Part shown: positions 54,420-64,000 of the stretch, in pieces
How positions within the stretch are numbered: position 1 is the stretch's first letter
Layout: every line of letters begins with the position of its first letter
The notes under the pieces: generated by a model
Seen by the model: only the letters and a program-made list of their open reading frames with translations
What the model was told of the DNA's origin: nothing
Database searches by the model: none
Made by a program: the position numbers and the translations under genes
Origin: Sternotherus odoratus
Taxonomy: Eukaryota; Chordata; Testudines; Kinosternidae
Direction: 5' to 3'
NCBI GenBank assembly: GCA_032164245.1
Contig: JAVMKO010000002.1
Span: forward strand, 90,533,340-90,597,339
Length of the DNA stretch: 64,000 nucleotides

Positions 54420-54900
54420 GGGTAGGCTTCACAAAGGTACTTAGGTGCTTACTTCCCAGATTTAGGCTCCACCGCAATTCACAAAACTCCTGCAAAACCT
54501 GGTAGGTGCCTAAAATCACTCAGAGCCTAAATTTTCAGGGTAAAAGTTCCCTACGAGTCTATATTTCTGCCTCTAGTCATGTGTACTGGTTTGTCAGTCT
54601 AGGCGTCCGGACACCTATTTCCTGCCTATCTCACAGGCCGGGCCCAATGTAGTAGGCAGCCTCTGAGCACGTCTATTGGATCAAGTTCCATTCAAAAGCT
54701 GACTGGAAAAGGAGGAGTGGGGGTGCTGGGCACCTCATAATTTTTAACTCAGTGCTTAGAGCACTCCCCTGCAATGTAGGAGCCCCAGATTCAAATTCAC
54801 CCTCAGGTAGAAGGCGGGGAGAAAGGAATTGAACAGGGATCTCCAACCTCTCAGGAGCAGTGCTGTAATCACTGAGCTCTAGGATGTACCCAAAGAGGCC
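54420..54900. repeat. SINE-like repeat with two inverted tRNA-like parts
   Basis: At 54747-54800 'agtgcttagagcactcccct' and 'ccagattcaaattc' look like the A- and B-box halves of a tRNA-like sequence. At 54825-54893, on the opposite strand, 'gaattgaacagggatctcc' and 'gtaatcactgagctct' are the inverse of a second such unit. I recall a turtle dispersed repeat with this arrangement. The upstream part (54420-54740) appears to belong to the same repeat. Confidence 0.6.
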
Positions 54901-55311
54901 ATCCCTTGGGGGGGTTGGGGTTGTGCAGGGCCTGGGCCCCAGAGCAGAAATGACAAATCATCACTTATGGGACCAACCCGTCACTTCTGGAACTGACCGT
55001 GCCGGCCAATTGCACCAGCCAGTGGGGACCCTTCAAAGCGTGAGGTTTGAAGGAGTCGCCCCAATTTGCCATACCCAAGGGATAGCTCTGATACTCAAAG
55101 TGGTACTCCCTCAATCTCTCCTGTTAAGATGTTCTGCTGTGGATAAATATTTCAAGAGTCATTGGGGCAGAAAGAGAGCATGAGCAAGAATGATTCTGTA
55201 GCCTGCTGGCTCGGACACCCACCTGAGCAGCTGATTGTCAGTTGTCCTGGGCCAGTTGTCCTGCTCCAATTACTCTTTAACTATTTTTAAGGGGTAAGGT
55301 TTGGATTATAG

Positions 55312-56086
55312 CAGGGATGGGGAACCTCTGGCCTGTGGGCCAGATCTGGCCCCCTGCTTAATTTAATCCAGCCCGTGGCAAGTCTCTGCGCTGCAGGTGG
55401 GAGGTTCCGAGCCTCGGCTTCTGGGCAGAGAGGCAATTACAAAAGCTCTGTAAGCTGCCCTTACCCCCAGCGCCAGCTCCACAACTCTCATCGTCCAGGA
55501 ACCTATGGGAGATGTGGGGACAGCACCTGCAGGTGCCAAACATTGCAGAACCCCCTGTCTCATCCTCCAGCTAGGAGCAGGACATGCCAGCTGCTTCTGG
55601 GAGCAGTGCAGACCCAGGGCAGGCAGGAAGCCTGCCTTACCCCTGCTGCACTGCCAACCGGCAGCCTCCTCACGTAAGTGCAGCCTGGCCGGAGCCCACC
55701 CCCCAAACCTCCTTCCCCAGGTCAGAACCCCCTCCCACACCCGAACCCCCTCCCAGATCCCACATCCCCACCTGCACCCCAACCCTGAGCCACCTCCCTC
55801 ACTCCAAACCCTTTGGCCCCAGCCCAGAGTCCCCTCCAAACTCCTCAGCCCCACCCCAGAATCTGCATCCCTAGCTGGAACTCTCACCACCCTCCCATAC
55901 CCCAGCGCTCTGCCCCAGCTCAGAGCCCACTCCCATACCTTTTACTCCTCATTTCTGGCCCCACCCTGGAGCCTAGGAGAAGCCCAATGCCTCCAAGCGC
56001 CCTCCACCCATTAGGCTGTGTGTAGCCCGCGACTGATTTTTTCTGGGGGCTAGTGGCTGCTGATATAAAATAGGTTCTCCACCCCA
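55312..56086. mobile_element. hAT-like element with 'cagggatggggaacc' ends
   Basis: The 775-bp element begins 'cagggatggggaacctctgg' and ends 'taggttctccacccca', an inverted terminal repeat. It is flanked by 'gattatag' (55304-55311) and 'gcttatgg' (56087-56094), an 8-bp duplication with two mismatches. The C-rich interior yields open frames up to 175 codons on both strands without domains. The middle ('ccagctgcttctggg', 'agcctgccttacccctgctg') is similar to 42440-42520 in the other hAT-like element. Confidence 0.8.
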
Positions 56087-56120
56087 GCTTATGGATAAGA
56101 CTGTGATTTAATCCCAACAA

Positions 56121-56205
56121 TTTTTAGTAAAAGTGATGGACAGGTCACGGGCAAAAAACAAAAAATCATGGGCCTGTGAGCTGTCCATAACCTTTACTAT
56201 AAATA
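56121..56205. repeat. Fold-back hairpin, second copy
   Basis: The arm 56121-56151 ('ttagtaaaagtgatggacag') is inverted at 56174-56205 with mismatches. It is the hairpin of the repeat at 340-760. The rest of that repeat is not visible here. Confidence 0.8.
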
Positions 56206-56635
56206 CCCGTGCCTAAATCCTAGCTGCCCAGGATCCCCGCTGACCTCTGTGACAGACATATGGCCTTTCTTATAGGGCACCCTAGAAGTGATGAGTATTG
56301 TTATAAGATATTGAAGTTTCCAATTGGAGAAAAAGAGAACGCTTGTTGGCAGTCCTGTTGCTCCTATGGATTTCCTGCTTTTTGGTATTGTGTTGATTGG
56401 ATAATCCTACTCCAAAAGAAATCCCCTTGAAGTAATAGTAGGTGAGATCCTTCCTCTTGAACTCAAACCAAATGTCAGGCCCTGCACCATCCTCCTCCTC
56501 CAGCCAGATTTTGAATGCTTGGAGATAACCTACTGCATCGGCCCCTGAACATGAGAAGGTGCGTGAACGCTTATCTTCCCCAGTTCGTGGCTTGCCCAGT
56601 GTGGCTCAGGAGGCAGCTTGAGCAAGCCACCCAAG
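56206..56635. other. Unassigned sequence
   Basis: No recognisable feature. Confidence 0.4.
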
Positions 56636-56905
56636 TACGTATCTAGATGCTCTGCGGGGGTATGTACTCAATCAGCTAGCCCAAGCCACAGTCCATGCTA
56701 CCTGGGCTATACTGCTATCGTTAGCATGCTACTCAAGAAGAACTAGCTGCCGGGGTACATACCCACCAGACACTCTGGGTACATGAGTCCAAGCTACCAC
56801 TTGTGCTACACTACTATTTATTTGCTTTAGTTCAAACAGACCCAATGAGGGAGGGTACATCTGTGTGAGCTGGAAATCATGCCTCCCAGCTGCAGACAAA
56901 TGCAG
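56636..56905. mobile_element. Possible decayed MITE
   Basis: The words 'gtacgtatctagatgctc' and 'gcagacataacctc' could be the two ends, and internal 'ggggtatgtactca', 'ccggggtacatacccac' and 'gggtacatgagtcc' are inverted or repeated. The ends are too diverged to be sure. Confidence 0.4.
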
Positions 56906-57378
56906 ACATAACCTCAGAGAGAGAGAGAGTCCCTTCTATAGTAACTTGAAATACACAAGGGGCTATGTTCAGTATTTCCTTATAAACTTAATTGGGCAAA
57001 AAAGAGAGGATCATATATAAGTTACTGTGACAGGTTTCTCTACCCTGTTAGGAGACGTTCATTCTGCTGGGAAAGGACTAAATACGTTCTTCTGACACAC
57101 TGATGCAGGGGATCCATTATCCCACATGATAGATGAGTGGCAGAAGCAGCTCTTTGGGGGAGAGTCATCCTGAGAGAAGAACCTTATCAGCAGTCAAACC
57201 TGGAGAGGTTTGAACTGATCTTTGTTACTTTTCTGCTTTCTTTGTTATTAATACACTCAACCCCCACAAAAGGGGAGAGTTTGGACCCTCCATACTTTGT
57301 GGATTGGGTTTGTAGAGCAGGTTGGAAAGAGTGTTTGTGGATCTTGTAATAGTGTTGAGAGAGAAACGGCCAAGTCTA

Positions 57379-57441
57379 CAGCTGGTGAAATGGTCATAGC
57401 TCCACTGAAGTTAATGGAGTGATACTCATTTGCACCAGCTG
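57379..57441. repeat. Short palindromic amniote repeat
   Basis: 'cagctggtgaaatggtcata', then 'gctccactgaag', is inverted as 'ttaatggagtgat' and 'tttgcaccagctg'. This 63-bp palindrome is a dispersed sequence I recognise from reptile and bird genomes. Confidence 0.75.
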
Positions 57442-58981
57442 AGGATCTGGTCCATTAGCTCACTAAGGATTTGAGAGTCTGAGATGGGACATGTATAAAA
57501 TATTATTAGGTAAGTTTGAGCAGCTGATTATGGGAGATAAGAGTCACACTACGCTATAAGATAAATAGATATTTAAGAAAAAACAGGGAAGAAATTTACT
57601 ATCGTTTACTTTCATTCTTGGTATACATAAAGGTTGCTGTGCCATTGTAAGACTCTCCATTGTTGCCCTATTTCCACATGGGCCCCTTTAATATAATCCT
57701 GTAAGAAGGGTGGCACATTCTGCTCCTTAGTGCCTTGTCACTGAAATTTAAATCCTGGCCTGCAATACTGATTTTGACCTTGTAGATAAGAAATGATCAA
57801 AGACAAAGCTTGGTGGTGAACGTTTCAATGTTCAAAGTTGTGAGCACTCTTTCTAGAGTTCCAAGTGGGGAAAACTTAACTCAGTTAATGTTTCATCTAC
57901 AAAGACCGTTGTTCAGACCTGTCTGTAAGTTCAACAAAGTTCAAAGCTTACTTCTATCAGCCAGCTTTAGTCTTCTCCCACTATCCCTAGTCCATTTGAA
58001 ATATAAAATACCCAAATACAACCTGTAACAAGAAATACATGAAACAAACAATCTATTTCTTCCCTTACAGGTGTGATTATTTTCTCTTGTTTAACGTCAT
58101 CTCATTCCCCACTGCTACCCACTATAGTCTGTTGTGTTTATCATTTTCAGGATCTATGCTTTTGCTGGTTGTACAAAGTATAATTTACACTTCCCTGTAC
58201 CATCTTTCCTGCGTTTGTCCGTGATTTCCTAAAAATAAACATAAAGAAGTGAACATGCCTGCTAATAGTCCTGTAATATAAATAAGTAACATATAGAAAA
58301 GTCTCAGTTAGTAATCAAGTGCACAGCGGGTTAATATTCTTCAGCCTACTGTTCATAGCCAAGCCAGTCAGAATATATCAAAATGAAATAGAGCATTAGC
58401 AAGATTAAACAGTGGTGGATTTGCGCTTGTAATAAAGCCACTACATAGCATTTAATCCACATGTAATTGGGAATAGATAAGGCTGGAACTGAATGATTGC
58501 ACAGAATCTGCATAACATAGGGGTGAGGGAGCGTTTCCCAGACCACTCAGGGCGTAGTGTAAGAAGGCTCTGTCACAGGAGGGTTGGTGTCTCCGTCTTG
58601 GAACAAAGAGCCAGTCGACATCATTTCATTGTGGCATGTGAGCAGCCAGCAACATGCTGATGAACTTGATAAAGACACCTGGGTGCCGGGCTGTGCAAGA
58701 GCTTTGCATGTTGTTAGTCCCCTTTTAAAGTTGGTCCCTAATGGAATCAAGTCAGGGAAGGTTGAATCTGGAGCTGCGATGACCATGCTTTTCAGTTTTC
58801 CTTATCCGCCTAGCAGCTGATTTTTAAACTAGTTAGAGCTCAGTGATCAGCTTGCCTGGGAGGCCTTCCAAAAAGGCCCAAATTAAGCTGAAATATGCAG
58901 CACTTAAATGGTAGAAATAAAAATGGTCATTTCCCCCCTACCATCTCCTTGGCCTTGATCAACCTGAACTCTTTACTCTCA
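57442..58981. other. Single-copy sequence, no gene seen
   Basis: No exon or repeat could be supported; the short ORFs have no domain. Confidence 0.5.
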
Positions 58982-59235
58982 GGATATGTCTGCATCTGGA
59001 AGCAAGCCTCCCGCTCAGTCCACAGACTGGTGCTGATACTCTACAAAGAACTGTGAATACAGTGCTTTTATATTGTGGCTCAGGCTGGAGCACAGGGTCT
59101 CTCCCTCTCCCCAGTGCCCTCTGGCTTGAGAGCCTGAGCTGCAACGTGAAAGCCCTGTTTACCCAGCTGGTTTTTAGAGTGCTAGTGTGAGTCTGTGGAC
59201 CAGGGTTGAGAAGTTTGCCCCCAGATACAATGGAG
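58982..59235. mobile_element. Possible decayed MITE ('tatgtctgcatctgg')
   Basis: It starts 'gatatgtctgcatctgg' and ends about 'caatggagacatatc', a loose inverted terminal repeat, with inverted 'ccacagactggtgct' and 'gtgagtctgtggacc' inside. It is probably another member of the broad MITE group. Confidence 0.5.
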
Positions 59236-59639
59236 ACATATCCCCTGAGCCACACCGGCTCACCTGTTTTGGGACTGTCTCAGGGATCCTTTTGTCTAGA
59301 AGTAGGCAGGAGAATTAATATGATGATGGAAACTGCCTTGAAAATTACGTCCCAGAACTGTGTTTTGGGATCTGTCCCATCATCCTGGGAAATCTCCCAT
59401 TCACGGAAAGCTTGGTTCTCTTGAGCAGTGCTTGGAGCCAAATGACCAGGGTTGCCTAAGTGGAAGAGCAGTCAGCCGCCAGGGAGGGAAGCTGAGCTCA
59501 ATGACTTGGCTAAATGGGCCACTAAAGAGCAGGGGTGATATCTCAAAGAAGAGGGATCTCAAACAAGAACAGATTCGGTCTGACTTTATTAATCTTTGAT
59601 TACTTCCTAGCTCATGGAAACTGAGATATCATTCTCTTT
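59236..59639. other. Unassigned sequence
   Basis: No recognisable feature. Confidence 0.4.
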
Positions 59640-59924
59640 CCCCCCATGCCTTCCTTTCTTTTCCATTCCTTTATTTGTTCTTTTTTCCCTTATTCCCTTA
59701 TTTTGGGGGGGGGGAGGGAAAATCACTTCTATATAAATTAAAGAAAAAGAACAAGAAAAGAAAACTCTCTGTTTTGTCATCTGTGAACACTTTTACTCCA
59801 TATAACTTGATGGAAGTTACACGGATCACTTGGGATCTAACCCATTGAAAAATTTCCCTTCTTACTAGTTTTATTTTCACCAGAAAATACAATAAAATAT
59901 AAAAACATGAAGCTTTTTCTTACT

Positions 59925-60370
59925 CATCTTCCATTTATTTTCTGCTTTCTCTCAATTCCCACGTTCATCTCAAATCACTTTCTTCATTCTGGATAGTTTT
60001 CTCTCCTTTCTTTGTTTAATTTCTGCTTCCTACGTCTTTTCTGCTTCTGCATCACATGTCACTGTCTCTCTCCCTTCATTAGCTCCTGCTTACTCTATCT
60101 ATCCCTCTCCTTTTCATTAGTTTCTTCAGTATCGTGTCCCTCTCCCCTTTCTTAACTCCCATCAACCTCCCCCTTTTGAGTTCTCCTCTCATTTCCTGTT
60201 CTCATACTCTTTCCCTCCCCCTGTTCTCAGATTTCTTCTCCCTTTTCTATATTCCTTCATTTTTCATTTCTATGCCCATACTCCTCATTGTCTGATTCCT
60301 CTTCCAATGTCTTCATCTCCTAAATCTCTCCCTACCTGATTACTGTCCTGTTTTCCCATTTTCTCTTCTG
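59925..60370. repeat. Long pyrimidine-rich tract
   Basis: About 450 bp on the plus strand are strongly enriched in C and T, with recurring 'ctttctc', 'cctctcc' and 'ttcattt' words but no fixed period. A shorter T/C-rich segment precedes it (59640-59700), and a G run (59704-59713) lies between them. It may be a decayed microsatellite or an unusual low-complexity block. Confidence 0.75.
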
Positions 60371-60707
60371 TGGTCACCCATGTGGTCAGTACCAGCACAT
60401 ATCAGCTCAATGCAAGCACTGAATAGATCTATAGACAATCTTTTCCAATTACACTTTATAGACCTAGTTCACTTGTATGTATATTTCTTAGGCAGTAATA
60501 GGCAAATTTAACAGATCTTTTTAAGATGTTTAGTGGAACTCCAGACAGCCCAGTCTAAAACCAAAGGATCAAAGGTCATTATAGACCCTTTTGATGCCTT
60601 TAGCTAGTTTTTGTTTTGTTTTGACTCAGTTAGCACAAGTCATTTTTATCTGACAACAAGATTCTGTTGGCTTTTATGTGGGTGTATAGCACGTGGCAGG
60701 AGTAAAG

Positions 60708-60769
60708 TATGGTGACCAGCTGTCCCCATTTTATAGGGACAGTCCTGATTTTTGAGTCTTTTTCTTATA
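60708..60769. mobile_element. hAT MITE, left half (interrupted by Tigger-like element)
   Basis: 'tatggtgaccagctgtcccc' is the left end, followed by 'ttatagggacagtcctga'. The sequence resumes at 61376 and ends 'tgtctggtcacccttt'-like at 61435. The outer flanks 'gagtaaag' (60700-60707) and 'gagtaagg' (61436-61443) form an 8-bp duplication with one change. Confidence 0.85.
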
Positions 60770-61373
60770 CAGTAAACCCTCGATTTAACGGACCTCGATT
60801 TAACGGACTTCGGATGCAACGGACAAAATTTCTGAGCAAGTCTGATGCATCCGAAATCCATTGCTCGCGGGCTGGCTGCCAGCTCCCGGCTGCCGCCCGG
60901 GTCTAGGCAGCGGGTGTGCTGGCTGCCGGCTCCCGCCCGGCTCCCAGCTGCAGGCGGGCTCCCGGCTCCCGCCCAAGTCCCGCCAGCGGGCTGGCTGCCG
61001 GCTCCCGCCCGGGTCCCACCTGCGGGTGGGCTGGCTGCCGGCTCCCACCAGTGGGCGGGCTGGCTGCTGGCTCCCGCCCGGCTCCCGCCTGCGGGCGGGC
61101 TGCCGGTTCCCAACTCCCGCCCAAGTCCTGCCAGCGGGCGGGCTGGCTGCCGGCTCCTGCCTGGGTCCCACCTGCGGGCGGGCGGCCTGGCTGACTGCTC
61201 CCGGCTGCCGCCCGGGTCCCAGCAATGGGCGGGCTGCGGAGCTGCCGCCCCAACCCTGTGGCGGGCGGGCTGCTGCTCCGACAGGTTGTTTTTTTATTAT
61301 TATTAAATAACGGACTTTTTGATTTAACGGACACCCGTCACCCGAATTAGTCCATTAAATGGAGGTTTTACTG
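60770..61373 (+). mobile_element. Tigger/pogo-like element, complete, with minisatellite (copy 2)
   Basis: The 604-bp element begins 'cagtaaaccctcgatttaac' and ends 'ggaggttttactg', the inverted terminus of Tigger/pogo elements, with TA duplicated outside (60768-60769 and 61374-61375). 'tcgatttaacgga' is given twice at the left. The interior (60862-61275) is a GC-rich array related, in reverse, to the one in copy 1. It encodes no transposase. The frames of about 150 codons through the array occur on both strands and are artefacts. Confidence 0.9.
60862..61255. repeat. GC-rich minisatellite in Tigger-like copy 2
   Basis: Units of roughly 35-50 bp contain 'gggctggctgccggctcccg' and variants of 'cccgggtccc' or 'ccgcctgcgggcgg'. 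The array is less regular than the one at 8935-9560, with which it shares the unit in reverse orientation. About nine units are present. Confidence 0.85.
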
Positions 61374-61375
61374 TA

Positions 61376-61435
61376 TAGGCTCCTATTACCCCCCACCCCG
61401 TCCCAATTTTTCACACTTGCTGTCTGGTCACCCTT
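61376..61435. mobile_element. hAT MITE, right half
   Basis: 'ggctcctattaccccccacc' to 'ttgctgtctggtcaccc' continues the MITE begun at 60708. Removing the Tigger-like element and one TA leaves an uninterrupted MITE of about 120 bp. Confidence 0.85.
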
Positions 61436-61639
61436 GAGTAAGGAACCTCACACCTACCTTGTGCAACCAGCCCACTTAAGGGGCAGCCACAATTACAGTC
61501 TATCACTATTTTATCTGGGGTGCATAGTGCCTCCCAGTGCAGGCAGAGCCATGATTCCCTCTCATATACCAGCCTGTGGAGCTGGGGCTGACCACACACT
61601 GAGAAGTATGCTACATCCGTGAATGAGTGCAGCACTGTA

Positions 61640-61880
61640 GATGACTGAGGAGGGATGGTCTCGTGGTAAGAGGGCTACCCTAGTTTCAATTCGTTGCTCT
61701 GCCCCAAATGTCCTCTGTGAGTTTGGGCATGTCATTTATCCTCTCTCTACCTCAGTTCCCCATCTTCAAATGGGAACCATGGCACTTCCTTACCTCATAG
61801 GGGTGTTGTGAGGATAAATCCATTAAAGACTGTGAGGTGCTCAGATACTATGGTAATGGGGGCCATAGAAGCACCTTAGA
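61640..61880 (+). mobile_element. tRNA-derived SINE (MIR-like)
   Basis: A tRNA-like head ('ggtctcgtggtaagagggct', 'gtttcaattcgttgctc') is followed by 'gtgagtttgggcatgtcat', 'ctctacctcagttcccc', 'aatgggaaccatggca' and 'ttgtgaggataaatcc', the CORE-SINE order. The tail 'ggtgctcagatactatgg' ends at about 61860. Confidence 0.8.
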
Positions 61881-61909
61881 TAGATTGACAAACATGCTCC
61901 CACTTGCAT

Positions 61910-62026
61910 CCCAGCCCTCCAGGACTGTCCCAGAGTCTCCTGGAGTTAAGGATTAATCTTTAATGAAAGGTTATGTCATGTAATGAAACCTCCAGGAATA
62001 TGTCCAACTAAAACTGGCAACCCTAA
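61910..62026. repeat. Palindromic MITE-like repeat
   Basis: 'ccctccaggactgtcc' and 'gtctcctggag' at the left are inverted as 'cctccaggaatatgtcc' and 'ggcaaccct' at the right, around 'ttaaggattaatctttaatg'. I recognise this as a dispersed reptile fold-back repeat of unknown superfamily. Confidence 0.7.
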
Positions 62027-64000
62027 AAGGCCCTCTCAGTGACATAGTCACCCAGAAGGTCAGTGACCAAGCTGGGAATAGGTCTCCTGAGTCCTAGTCC
62101 AAACCTCTGGACCACATGCCTCTGAAATCAGCTAACTGTGTTACAAAGACCCCTCCAGAATATTGGAAGGTGAACTAGGAACAATTTTTAGCAGAACTTT
62201 TGGTGTAAGGTTTTTAATACCTACACATAAGGCATGAGAGTTATGAACCTTTGTGGTAAGAGAACAGAACAATCATTTGCAAATATGTTGTGCTTAGTAA
62301 CAATTACAATTAAGTGTGGTCCGAAGCCTCTGGTTATGGTATTTTCAGCCTCTTGCATTATTATTATTTCATAGCTGTATAATTTGTACATTTACTTTGA
62401 GTGATGTTGGCTGTGTGTTTGTGCCCCAGGACTCTATATAAAAAGAGAAACTGTTTAATAAATGAATGTAGGTTTTTGCATGATTAGGTTTGCTTCCCGC
62501 CTCAATGCTGTTAACTCCCATGTTAGACTAAACTTCTTGTTTAATTTTATTTTAAAATGGTTGGCTTTATATTCTGCTTTTAACTAGGGTTGCATGTGGT
62601 AGTGTGACAGGAATTCAGCTTGTGATGATTACAGGGGCACTCTGGGATGCTAACATTACAGAGCAAATGAAAATTGAATTAAAGCAAAAGGATTAAACAA
62701 GGGCCCACTTTTGAACAAATTACTGCATTTTATGTCCATATAATCATAGTACTCTGGTTTACTGCATGTGACTATCTCCCTCTAATGGTGACCCCATCTA
62801 ATACATGCACCTATTGGAGTTCTCTTTATCTCTGAAGAGTACTGAAGGTCCCAGGTTTCATCTCTGCTGTGACCACTAGGTCTCAACGTATGCAGCATGA
62901 TCCGTTACACACAACATTAAGTTTCTCTGTCCATGTATGTGCTCCAGGCACTATCACTTAATTCACAGTGCTTGTTGACTTGTTCTGAGGAGGGTGATCA
63001 GTGGTATAGAAGACATTAGAAGAAAGAGCTGACTATTTGTATAGCTGGAGAAGAAGAAAGTTGGTGCATTGAAAGCATCCGTGCTTCAGTTATTCTAATT
63101 TGCCAGTAACCATCCTTAATTGGGACTGTGTCAGACTGGAGATTGATAGTGTATTCCAAAAGCTGTAATCTACTCATTTGTTTATTTTTGAAGGGATAGA
63201 ACTTCTCAGGCTTCAGGCCACAAGGAAACCAGTAATTGAGGTGGAGATTGGGAGAAAAACTTCCCTTATTAACCCATGTGAGATAATGGTCGTGCATGTC
63301 AAACAAGCAGCCCTTTCACAGGAATACTATTTTTTGTGGCTGCCCAGTCTTTACTATCTCTTTCCCTGTTACAAGGTTTTCCTCTTCTCCCAGCATGCCT
63401 CTGTAGGACTGGCCCTTTAAATTTGGCTGGGTCAAGCAGCTGCAGGCTGAAAGCAGACATTTTGCACTTTGCTCTTTCATTTTGTAAGTAACTGTTATGT
63501 TTTCCTTTTCTTGTTGCTAAGGAGTGTGTATATATTCTGGTACTGAATTCTGTCCGACTTGATAGACCAGTGGACTGAGCCAGTGTGACAATTCCTGTGT
63601 TTGACTGCAGTTCTTTCTCAGTTAGTACCCATACCAATGATGCAAACTATATTTCAAGGTGGCCAGGTCAACTTCTGCTGAACCATTGGTGCTTGTTAGA
63701 CCTAGCAAATCCTGAAAGCAAAATATTGGCCATGGGGCTAGATTGTTTTCTCTGTTTCTGTGAGTACTAGGAAGGAAGTGGACAAAGAGGAGTGTTGGCT
63801 CTGAAACATGATCCCCGGGAATCTCCCTGATTATGCACCTCTGTGGGTGCACCACAAAGATAGAGTTCAAGAGAAAATGAACCTAAGCTGGTGTGTGGCA
63901 AATAGCCAGGGTCCTATTATTGTATTTTTTCCTTTCCCCACCCCCAACTCCATGGTGATTTTATAGAGAAAACTAATGACTCTCAACATTTTCCCAGTCA
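62027..64000. other. Single-copy sequence, no gene seen
   Basis: No exon, RNA gene or repeat family could be recognised. The short ORFs on both strands lack domains. The window ends inside this sequence. Confidence 0.5.

Noticed and set aside
55363..56025. Overlapping ORFs of 96-175 codons
   Set aside because: They lie within the C-rich interior of the hAT-like element at 55312-56086 and have no domain.
60646..61334. ORFs of 141-155 codons on both strands
   Set aside because: They are the minisatellite of Tigger-like copy 2 and run past its terminal repeats.

Overview
The window looks like intergenic or deep-intronic DNA from an amniote, most likely a turtle. This rests on recognised repeat families rather than host genes: CR1 LINE copies with the turtle/crocodilian type of 3' end (TTCTTATG repeats, 'ctgacccagtatgg'), a tortoise-type tRNA-derived SINE, many MITEs ending in 'gtctacact', short palindromic amniote repeats, LTRs of kinds recalled from turtle genomes, and hAT and Tigger/pogo-type elements. 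I found no host exon, tRNA gene or CRISPR array I would defend. The longest open frames (up to about 690 codons) are artefacts of GC-rich minisatellites that are open in several frames on both strands.

Layout. 0-6.5 kb: a fold-back repeat, a PIF/Harbinger-like MITE with a TTA duplication, and a plus-strand CR1 broken by an LTR (4-bp duplication) and by a hAT MITE (8-bp duplication). 6.5-9.7 kb: a GC-rich element holding a 1.1-kb solo LTR and a 125-bp palindrome, then a CR1 tail fused to a truncated Tigger-like element with a 40/44-bp minisatellite. 9.7-22.9 kb: mostly single-copy AT-rich DNA, with four 'gtctacact' MITEs packed into 1 kb, a CR1 3' fragment and a possible LTR leader. 22.9-27.4 kb: the 5' part of a hAT element with an 87-codon transposase-like first ORF, and a 5S-rRNA-derived retroposon with its own target duplication. 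27.4-37.3 kb: a 490-bp solo LTR, CR1 endonuclease remains, a short retroelement tail with a perfect 17-bp duplication, a SINE, hAT MITEs and a Gypsy protease-reverse transcriptase relic. 37.4-39.4 kb: a hAT element with an exact 8-bp duplication and about 37 copies of a purine-rich minisatellite. 39.4-49 kb: further hAT and unclassified repeats and a 1.9-kb minus-strand CR1 with a readable reverse transcriptase. 49-54.4 kb: mostly single-copy AT-rich DNA, including a cluster of perfect ATGCAAAT octamers that could be an enhancer. 54.4-62 kb: a tRNA-like inverted pair, hAT elements, a long pyrimidine-rich tract and a Tigger element nested in a hAT MITE. 62-64 kb: nothing recognised.

No gene pathway can be inferred. 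What the window mainly shows is layered transposition, with several insertions datable relative to one another from target-site duplications, and a recurring pattern: unrelated DNA transposons (two Tigger-like copies and one hAT) carrying amplified GC-rich minisatellites. Family names come from memory of motifs and structure, not from a database search.
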